Translations under genes and position numbers: made by a program
From: a virus
DNA length: 53,120 bases
Virus record (IMG/VR): IMGVR_UViG_3300035633_000512
Coordinates: 1 to 53,120 of that record
Strand: one strand, 5' to 3'
Notes under the pieces: model-generated
Seen by the model: only the letters and a program-made list of their open reading frames with translations
Databases searched by the model: none
What the model was told of the DNA's origin: nothing
Shown: one piece after another, positions 47,070-53,120 of the stretch
How positions within the stretch are numbered: the stretch's first letter is position 1
Layout of the letters: the number at the start of each line of letters is the position of its first letter

Positions 47070-47100
47070 TCGGCCCCGGAAGTCTTCCAAACCGTACTAT
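47070..47100 (+). promoter_or_regulatory. Late promoter, copy 2
   Basis: TCGGCCCCGGA (47070-47080), 11 nt, then ACCGTACTAT (-10-like TACTAT at 47095-47100), the same elements and spacing as at 27713. It starts directly after the portal stop codon. The ATG at 47109 is 8 nt beyond the -10, so the transcript is nearly leaderless. It would give extra transcription of the protease-scaffold, decoration and capsid genes. Confidence 0.7.
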
Positions 47101-47108
47101 GGGGGTGC

Positions 47109-47228
47109 ATGGAGCAGTCCGGTTTCAAGAAGCGGGGCACGCAGGAGGGTGAATCCCTCGGCACTGTGCCGTCGCCTGCACCCGCGCCGAAGCCCGACGA
47201 AGACAAGGACAAGGGCAAGGGTAAGTGA
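47109..47228 (+). CDS. Very small charged late protein (39 aa)
   Basis: The product starts MEQSGFKKRGTQEGESLGTV and ends in a Pro/Asp/Lys-rich tail (KPDEDKDKGKGK). It is directly behind the second late promoter, and its TGA overlaps the GTG start of the protease-scaffold gene. It may mainly serve as a leader peptide for coupled translation, or be a small head protein. No family is recognised. Confidence 0.6.
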   Translation: MEQSGFKKRGTQEGESLGTVPSPAPAPKPDEDKDKGKGK

Positions 47229-50080
47229 CGACCGGCTTCCGTAAGACGGCCAAGGTCGAGCACGTTGCCACGCTCGCCTTCGATGCCGACAACGGCGGGC
47301 TCCGCAAGACGGCGCAGCTCGACTCCGCGTCTGACGCCGCCCAGCGCTCCTACTACCTGGACGGCTCGGCCAAGGTCGACGTCCGCGGCATTCTGGAGCG
47401 CCAGGCGCAGAAGTTCGCGATCAGCGCGGACCCCTCAGACTACCTCTTCGAGGTCATTCGCGCCAACACGACCTCCGTCTTCAACGACAACCATGACGGC
47501 TTCGCCCGGGAAGAGCTGCTGCGCTTCGACCCGCGCCTGAAGACCGCGGTCTTTCTCACCTACCGCGAGAAGCCGCACCACGTGAACCACCGCACCGACA
47601 ACCCCAAGCGTGCGCGTGGCGTCATCCTCGACAGTCACTACAACGCCGAGGCCACGCCCCTGGAGAACTGCCCTGGCTGCAACCTTCGCACGGCCGAGCG
47701 CAAGAACCGCGACAAGTCCGGCATTTACTGCCGCCGCTGCGCCACCGTCGTCAACGACGAGTTCGTCGAGATCCTGGTGGCGGTCGACAAGAAGAAGGAC
47801 CCCGCATTCGCCCGCGCCGTCGAGACCGGGCAGCTTCGCTTCGGCTCGATGGGCTGCACCTGCGCCGAGACCGTCTGCAACGTCTGCGGCAACGTCGCCC
47901 GCACCCAGCGCGAGTTCTGCAAGCACATCGCTTCGCACAAGGGCAGCTACTGGGCCAAGAAGGCCGACGAAGACGACTGGTCCAAGATCAACCCCCGCAC
48001 CGCCGAGGCCGAGATGAAGCGCCGCAAGCGCGCCTTCCATCAGCGTGACTTCGTCGCTCTGAAGGCCGAAGACGGCTACGAAGTCCGCAAGGCCGCCGAG
48101 TGGTGCCAGGGCGTCGAGTACGACGAGTACTCGCGCGTCCACATGCCGGCCGACCCGAAGGCCGAGCGCATCGAACTGCTCAACAAGGCAGCTGGCGCAG
48201 GCGACCCGACCCCCGAAGACCTGCGTTCCGAGACCGCCCACCTGGTCGCGGCAGCACGCACAGCAACGCGCGGCCGTCGTCAGAAGGCCGCGGGACAGGA
48301 GAGAGCAGCGATGAAGTTCTACGTTGTGCGCGTCGATGGAGACCCGCTCGACACCTACGCGGCCGAGTCACTCGACATGGCCCTCGAAATGGCCGGACCT
48401 GAAGAGGGCGCCCAAATCGAGGTGGCCGAGGTCGAGGCGGATGACGCCGGCGCCGCTCGTCTGATGCCGAGCGACGAAGACTACCAGCCCCACATGGGTG
48501 CGGACGCCAACCACGAGATGGAAGGCGACGTGACCATCAACATCACCGAGGACCCGGCCACCGGTGAAGAGTCGGTCGAAACGGTCGACGACCCCGCGCC
48601 GGACCCCACGAGCATCGAGGACTTCACGGATGAGGTCCTCAATCCAGAACCAGAAACCCCCGGAAGAGACGAGTTCTCGCCGGAGGAGCTTGGCGTCATG
48701 CCTGCAGGCGCCAGCAAGGAGGCAACAGCAGTGCAGCACACGAGCTACGCCGACTGGTCGGTGCAGGTGACGCCTCAGGGAGTCGCCCAGGTCATCGCTC
48801 CCAGCGGCCCCGCCCTCTTGGTCACCCCCAAGAAGGCACTGAAGGACGACCAGGCCAAGATGGCCTTCGGTCAAGAGATCATGGACCACCTCTGCGACCA
48901 CGGACTGCTCCGTACCGCGGAGAAGTACGAGGCCAACTTCCATGCGAAGTTCGCATCCGTCGTCGACGGCGCGATCGACGACATGAAGGAGTACTCGGAC
49001 AAGGACAGCAAGCCGGACGTCGCCTCCGGAGGCGAGTCGGACATGGCTGGCGAGCACGGTGGCGATCAGCGCGGCATGCACGCAGACGACGTTCGCGACG
49101 AGAACCACACCGACATGGAGCCTGGTTCCCGCGAGCCCAAGGTCGAGATGACCGACCAGAACCGCGCCAGCGACCACGAGCTGGGCAACACCGACGACCG
49201 ACCCGACTCCTCGTCGGAGAACGAAGGCTCGGACATGCGCGAGAAGCGCCCCGAGTTCTCGGTCTCGCAGGACGACGCTCTGCAGAACGCGGTCTTCGAC
49301 CACGCTGAGCGCGTTGCGATGGTCGGCAAGTGGGTCGAAGGGCCCGAAGGCAAGACCGCCAAGGTCGCTTCCTACGCCAAGGAGGCGCAGACCTTCACCC
49401 TCGTCGACAACAAGCTGTCGCCGAGCGAGGTGCAGGCCGGTGACCTCATCAAGCAATGGAAGCAGCTCGACCAGGCGCCCTCCTCGTACGAGGACAACCT
49501 GAAGCGCTGGGCCAAGACGGAGATCGAGAAGGCGCGCAAGGCGGCCGTCTCGGATGTCTTCCGCGTCATCCGCATCGCAGCGCAGCGTTCACACAAAGGC
49601 CTGGAGCGCTCGCCTCTGAAGGAGGCGGTCGCGACCCAGCTGGCGAACCAGAAGGTCGTCGGACACGACGGCGTGTCTCGGGCTCCCCTGGAGTACCAGG
49701 GCATGAGCGACGAGCTGGCCATCCACCTGGTGGAAGCGGCATTCGCCGACGCCGGCGAGCGCGACATCGACACTCTGCTTTCGCGAGCTGCCAAGCTCAT
49801 GAAGCACGACACCAACTTCCTGAAGTCGGCAGAGACCGACCTCAGCAAGACCGCCCACCGCGTGCCGGTGGTCACCGCGGCATCCATGGTCGACGACCTG
49901 GACCGCGAGGCAGAGGTGCTGCGCCGCAGCGCCTCCGCAGGAAATCTCGAACTTGCACCGCAGCCGTCCGAAGACGAGCGCTCCACGCGAGTCGCCGCTC
50001 AGACGAACGGCAACGCGGGCAAGATTCGTTCCGCATTGGGAGGAACGCGGGCAGCAGCCCGCATCCAGCTCCGACAGTAA
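47225..50080 (+). CDS. Prohead protease fused to a scaffold-like protein (951 aa)
   Basis: The N-terminal 260 residues fit assemblin-type prohead proteases found in large phages: VFLTYREKPHHVNHRTDN with H118-H122 as the likely catalytic His region, ARGVILDSHYNAE, VEILVAVDKKKDPAFA, then FGSMGC with S208 as the likely nucleophile. Two cysteine clusters (CPGC with CRRC; CTC, CNVC, CKHI) are inserted, probably zinc sites. Residues of about 360-720 are very acidic and repetitive, as in scaffolds, and the C-terminal part is helical. Its place between portal and capsid genes supports the role. Many KTA/RTA motifs (FRKTAK, LRKTAQ, LRTAEK, LSKTAH) could be self-cleavage sites. Start is GTG, overlapping the previous stop. 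Confidence 0.7.
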   Translation: MTTGFRKTAKVEHVATLAFDADNGGLRKTAQLDSASDAAQRSYYLDGSAKVDVRGILERQAQKFAISADPSDYLFEVIRANTTSVFNDNHDGFAREELLRFDPRLKTAVFLTYREKPHHVNHRTDNPKRARGVILDSHYNAEATPLENCPGCNLRTAERKNRDKSGIYCRRCATVVNDEFVEILVAVDKKKDPAFARAVETGQLRFGSMGCTCAETVCNVCGNVARTQREFCKHIASHKGSYWAKKADEDDWSKINPRTAEAEMKRRKRAFHQRDFVALKAEDGYEVRKAAEWCQGVEYDEYSRVHMPADPKAERIELLNKAAGAGDPTPEDLRSETAHLVAAARTATRGRRQKAAGQERAAMKFYVVRVDGDPLDTYAAESLDMALEMAGPEEGAQIEVAEVEADDAGAARLMPSDEDYQPHMGADANHEMEGDVTINITEDPATGEESVETVDDPAPDPTSIEDFTDEVLNPEPETPGRDEFSPEELGVMPAGASKEATAVQHTSYADWSVQVTPQGVAQVIAPSGPALLVTPKKALKDDQAKMAFGQEIMDHLCDHGLLRTAEKYEANFHAKFASVVDGAIDDMKEYSDKDSKPDVASGGESDMAGEHGGDQRGMHADDVRDENHTDMEPGSREPKVEMTDQNRASDHELGNTDDRPDSSSENEGSDMREKRPEFSVSQDDALQNAVFDHAERVAMVGKWVEGPEGKTAKVASYAKEAQTFTLVDNKLSPSEVQAGDLIKQWKQLDQAPSSYEDNLKRWAKTEIEKARKAAVSDVFRVIRIAAQRSHKGLERSPLKEAVATQLANQKVVGHDGVSRAPLEYQGMSDELAIHLVEAAFADAGERDIDTLLSRAAKLMKHDTNFLKSAETDLSKTAHRVPVVTAASMVDDLDREAEVLRRSASAGNLELAPQPSEDERSTRVAAQTNGNAGKIRSALGGTRAAARIQLRQ

Positions 50081-50105
50081 GTCGGACGGCTAAAGGAGCA
50101 AGCAC

Positions 50106-50867
50106 ATGGGATCGATTGGTAACACTGGTCGCATCGCAGCCTTCCAGTCCGATGTTTTTGCGTCGGGACTGGACCTCGGTCGCTCGGAGATCATCCGCGA
50201 CCTGGGCGTCTACCGAGCTGCAGATGCAGCGACCATTCTTCAGGGCCAGATGGTGTCTTTGGACGCCAATGGCGAACTCGCTCTCGCGAACCTCGTCGAC
50301 ATCGTCGGCGTCGCGAAGTGGAACAAGGCAGCGGCCGGCACCTCGGTGCAGGTCGACGAGGCTGTCACCGTCGTCTACGGCGGCGTGACTCAGCTGTCCC
50401 GCGGCAACGTCTCGAACCTCGCGGTTCGTGCAGCAGCGGGTGGTGGCACGCTCATTCCGGAGACGGACAACTACACCCTGTCGGCGGCGAACGGCACCCT
50501 CACTTGGGACAACCCGCCCACTGGCACGGCTGCCCCGGCGAACGGCGCCACCGTCTTCGTCACCTACACGTTCGACCTCACGGCAACGGACTACCGTTTC
50601 CAGGGTCTGAACTTCTTCAACCGCCTGGATGACGTGGGTGGTCTCTCGGAGGGTCGTCTGACGATCGTCCAGGGTCCCGCCACCCTCTTCACCACGCAGT
50701 TCGTCACCTCTGAGGTCTACGCGGTCGGTGCCCCGCTGTTCTGCACCGCGGCAGGCCTCTTCACCGTCACCAACTCCAGCTCGGAACTGGTCGGACATGT
50801 GGTTCAGCCGCCCACGGCGGACGACCCCTTCCTCGGCCTGAACTTCCAGGCAGGACGCGCGGCGTAA
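50106..50867 (+). CDS. Head decoration-like structural protein (253 aa)
   Basis: The product starts MGSIGNTGRIAAFQSDVFAS. It is beta-rich and low in charge, with many Ala, Gly, Thr and Val, and strands such as GQMVSLDANGELALANLVD and VFVTYTFDLTATDYRFQG. The first half (a strand with a replaceable parameter, then DIVGVAKWNKAAAGTSVQVD) resembles capsid decoration proteins of the D/DUF2190 type. It lies immediately upstream of the capsid gene, with a perfect AAAGGAG ribosome-binding site, consistent with very high expression. Confidence 0.65.
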   Translation: MGSIGNTGRIAAFQSDVFASGLDLGRSEIIRDLGVYRAADAATILQGQMVSLDANGELALANLVDIVGVAKWNKAAAGTSVQVDEAVTVVYGGVTQLSRGNVSNLAVRAAAGGGTLIPETDNYTLSAANGTLTWDNPPTGTAAPANGATVFVTYTFDLTATDYRFQGLNFFNRLDDVGGLSEGRLTIVQGPATLFTTQFVTSEVYAVGAPLFCTAAGLFTVTNSSSELVGHVVQPPTADDPFLGLNFQAGRAA

Positions 50868-50881
50868 GGAGCAACTGAACC

Positions 50882-52075
50882 ATGCCAAAGCGTAACCCCT
50901 ACGAGCAGGTCATGGGCGGAGGCAACAAGCCGTCGTCCGCCCAGGGCATCCAGACCCCGACGAACACGCGACTCGCGTCGCGTGCTCAGGAGGGCATCCA
51001 CGACGAGAGCGGCGCCTACAACCCCCGAGCATTCGGTGGTTGGGACTCGCTCGGACAGGCCGTCCCCTCGGCCCACAACCGTCTCTTCAACAAGGCGGGC
51101 GAGCTGAACGCTTCTTCGAAGGAAGACGCGCTTGTGCAGATCGCTCACTTGCTGCAGAACGTCTCGGGCTCGCCCGTCAGCAAGCAGGCTTTCAGCAAGC
51201 AGGCTGGCCAGAGCGACATGGACCCCAACGAGCGCCGTGAGGTGCTGGCTGCGGCCATGAAGGACCCCGAGGGCTTCACCATCCTGGGTCAGGAGCTTCT
51301 GCTTCCGATCAAGGACCTGGTCGACTACGAGGGCTGGGCCCGCAAGGTCTACCGCGTGCGTCCGCTCGCCCAGGGTGAGCTGTTCCGTATCGCGAAGGAC
51401 GTTCGTTCCACTGCCTGGATCGTCGGTCAGGACGGTCAGGCTCTGGAGAGCCGTCTGTTCGGCAAGTACGTCCAGCCCTCCGAGTTCAAGATCAGCGCGT
51501 ACCCCACGGTCGACATCGAGGACATCTACCAGATGAACTACGACGTCCTGGACCGTGCTCAGGACACCGCGCGCCAGGAGATCGAACTCGAAGAGGACAA
51601 GCGAGCCCAGGCTCTGCTCGACGTCGCGGCCCGCACGGTGAACACCGTGACGACCTTCGCGACGCTCGGCGTCGGTGCCTTCGAGGACGTCCGCTTCCAG
51701 GTGGAGCGGAATCGTCTCGTCGTCTCCAAGTTCCTGATCAACCGTCAGGAGCTGTCGGACATCATCAAGACGATGTCGACCCAGGTCGACCCCGTCACCG
51801 AGCGAGAGCTGATTCTCGCTGGCTACATCGGCTCGTTCCTCAACGCGCAGATCGTCACTGCGGCCGGAACCGGCGTGCAGGAAGTCGTGCCCGCAGGCAC
51901 CTTCTACGCCGTCACCGACCCCGAGTACATGGGCGAGATGGGCGTTCGAGTCGAGCTGTTCTCGGAGCCCTTCAACATGTTCGCGCTGCGTCGCAGCGTG
52001 AAGGGTTGGGCCTTCACCGAGATCATCGGCTTCGCGGTGGTGAACCCCCGCGCAGTCGCCGTCGGCCAGAAGTAA
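50882..52075 (+). CDS. Major capsid protein, HK97 fold predicted
   Basis: The 397-aa protein lies between the decoration gene and a strong terminator and has an AAGGAG ribosome-binding site. The first 110 residues are polar and Gln/Asn/Ser-rich, ending with VSKQAFSKQAGQSDMDPNER, a probable cleavage zone for the maturation protease (delta domain). The rest contains an elongated E-loop-like region, a long helix (DRAQDTARQEIELEEDKRAQ) and the segment VRVELFSEPFNMFALRRSVK near the C-terminus, as in capsid proteins of SPO1-like and other large phages. It forms the icosahedral shell. Confidence 0.85.
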   Translation: MPKRNPYEQVMGGGNKPSSAQGIQTPTNTRLASRAQEGIHDESGAYNPRAFGGWDSLGQAVPSAHNRLFNKAGELNASSKEDALVQIAHLLQNVSGSPVSKQAFSKQAGQSDMDPNERREVLAAAMKDPEGFTILGQELLLPIKDLVDYEGWARKVYRVRPLAQGELFRIAKDVRSTAWIVGQDGQALESRLFGKYVQPSEFKISAYPTVDIEDIYQMNYDVLDRAQDTARQEIELEEDKRAQALLDVAARTVNTVTTFATLGVGAFEDVRFQVERNRLVVSKFLINRQELSDIIKTMSTQVDPVTERELILAGYIGSFLNAQIVTAAGTGVQEVVPAGTFYAVTDPEYMGEMGVRVELFSEPFNMFALRRSVKGWAFTEIIGFAVVNPRAVAVGQK

Positions 52076-52080
52076 GCCAC

Positions 52081-52124
52081 GACGGGCGGGCTCCCACGGT
52101 GTGGGGAGCCCGCCCGTCTTTTCT
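52081..52124 (+). terminator. Strong intrinsic terminator after the capsid gene
   Basis: GACGGGCGGGCTCCC (52081-52095), an 8-nt loop and its perfect complement (52104-52118) are followed by TTTTCT. It begins 5 nt past the capsid stop codon and is the best intrinsic terminator in the window. Confidence 0.93.
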
Positions 52125-52175
52125 CAACCACACACCGGCGCACCGGGCGCTCACCCGAGACTGAAAGCCCAGCGA

Positions 52176-53084
52176 ATGGGTCAGGGCTCAGACGTTCTCG
52201 TTCTCGACGCAAACGGACATTTTACGGAATACGTAAAACCGGCCGTTGCGCGTCGAGCGATGAAGGAGGGAGTGGTCAACGTCGACTCGGTCAACCCGTT
52301 GATCCTCCGAATGCCAGAAGGCATGCGTCGAGTGCCCCGACTCTTCAAAGGACGAGGAGTTAACAAAATGCAGTCACTCGACAAGTTCGGCGACCTCTTC
52401 AAGGAAGAGCAGCCCCTGTGGGTCAAGACGCTGGTCCCCGGCCAGGTCTCCCTCGAAATCCCGATCGCACCGGGCATGACCGTGCCCATCCGTGTCCCCG
52501 CCAACGGTGACCCTGTCTGCCTCACAGACGTGGCCGACTTCCAGTCTCTGAAGCGGTGCGCGGACCTCCGCAAGCTCGCGTCGCCCCGCAAGGTAGGCGA
52601 GCGCGGACTGAAGCCGCCGGCCATCGCCATCCTCACCGAGGAAGAGATGCGCAAGCACCTCGAAAAGAAGGCCGTCCGCCGCGGCTGGATGACCGAGGAC
52701 GGCAAGCCCGACGTCGAGCGCGCCATGCAGCCCACATACACCGAAGAGGCGTACACGCAGCCGGCCGCGCAGATCAACCTGCCCGACTCGAAGACCAAGG
52801 AACTCATCGACGAGCACGGTGGGGACGCGAACCTCGGCAAGGACGGTCAGGTCCTCATCGCCGACATCGTGCACCCGCGCGTCCTGTCCATCTGCAACGA
52901 GGTCTCAGACAAGGACCTCGCCGAGAACCAGCGCCTGCCGGCCGACGCCGTCTTGGACGAACTGGAGTCGCTGGGCACGCTCAACGAAGAGACGCTCAAC
53001 CACGTTCTCAGCTTCGGCTATTACAAGTCGGTCAAGAACTGGGCTATGGAGCAGCTCAAAGAGCGCGCGCCGGGTGAGGAGTGA
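52176..53084 (+). CDS. Hypothetical late protein (302 aa) with a second in-frame start
   Basis: The first 60 residues (MGQGSDVLVLDANGHFTEYV, then ARRAMKEGVVNVDSVNPLIL) look like a small stand-alone phage domain of the AR-x-L-x-x-G-x-A type, while the rest (from MQSLDKFGDLFKEEQPLWVK) is a separate helical and beta region without a recognised family. The first ATG (52176) has a weak ribosome-binding site. The in-frame ATG at 52368 has GAGGAG 8 nt upstream, so a shorter protein of 238 aa may be made as the main product. There is no stop between them. Confidence 0.65.
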   Translation: MGQGSDVLVLDANGHFTEYVKPAVARRAMKEGVVNVDSVNPLILRMPEGMRRVPRLFKGRGVNKMQSLDKFGDLFKEEQPLWVKTLVPGQVSLEIPIAPGMTVPIRVPANGDPVCLTDVADFQSLKRCADLRKLASPRKVGERGLKPPAIAILTEEEMRKHLEKKAVRRGWMTEDGKPDVERAMQPTYTEEAYTQPAAQINLPDSKTKELIDEHGGDANLGKDGQVLIADIVHPRVLSICNEVSDKDLAENQRLPADAVLDELESLGTLNEETLNHVLSFGYYKSVKNWAMEQLKERAPGEE

Positions 53085-53089
53085 GCCCA

Positions 53090-53120
53090 ATGAGCATCAG
53101 TCAGCCGCGTGAGCGGATCC
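53090..53120 (+). CDS. Start of the next late gene, cut by the window edge
   Basis: ATG 53090 (MSISQPRERI and onward) follows the previous stop by 5 nt and is preceded by GGTGAGGAGTGAGCCCA, a strong ribosome-binding site. Only ten codons are visible, so nothing can be said about function. Late-module order suggests a head-tail connector or tail protein. Confidence 0.55.
   Translation, partial: MSISQPRERI

Overview
The window reads as about 53 kb of a large, GC-rich (roughly 60-65 % by eye) tailed bacteriophage genome (Caudoviricetes). Terminase large subunit, portal, prohead protease/scaffold, a probable decoration protein and a major capsid protein lie in a typical virion order. They are preceded by a full replication, recombination and nucleotide-metabolism module. 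The host is not identified. High GC, ThyX, an adenosylcobalamin-type ribonucleotide reductase and several promoters that appear to start transcription at the start codon (leaderless mRNAs) suggest an actinobacterium or similar host; this is inference. No integrase or repressor is visible.

Layout. (1) 1-6632, leftward: an edge-truncated conserved phage protein, a small protein, a RecD2-type helicase motor, a HIRAN protein, the separately encoded RecD2 N-terminal half, and a 920-aa primase/helicase-like ATPase. An array of nine CCGGAATC 8-mers (3657-3917) lies between the last two and is the best replication-origin or operator candidate. (2) 6695-27560, rightward apart from one small gene: SNF2-like helicase with an HNH intein, Cas4-like nuclease, Sak4-like ATPase, ssDNA-binding candidate, a tRNA-like RNA, a uracil-glycosylase/family-A DNA polymerase fusion, a membrane operon with an HExxH protein, ThyX with a LAGLIDADG intein, an AAA+ ATPase, several small genes, a UvrD-like helicase, a Rad50/SbcC-like ATPase and a class II ribonucleotide reductase. 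(3) 27713-53120, rightward late region: two nearly identical promoters of a new-looking type, very large acidic or low-complexity virion proteins, terminase, a 1682-aa polyvalent protein, portal, protease-scaffold, decoration protein and capsid protein, then a strong intrinsic terminator and the start of the next module.

The most striking element is the polyvalent protein between terminase and portal (39786-44834). It strings together two HExxH zincin domains, two ADP-ribosyltransferase-like domains, a GNAT acetyltransferase, a HAD phosphatase and a 2H phosphoesterase. Short basic-[T/S/Q]-A motifs recur at several of its domain borders and in most other virion proteins, including the capsid protein. 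The working idea is that the maturation protease cuts these sites and that the enzymes are packaged and injected as a counter-defence or takeover kit. Other notable items are the split RecD2, the D-armless tRNA-like RNA in front of the polymerase, the iteron-like array and the two promoter families.
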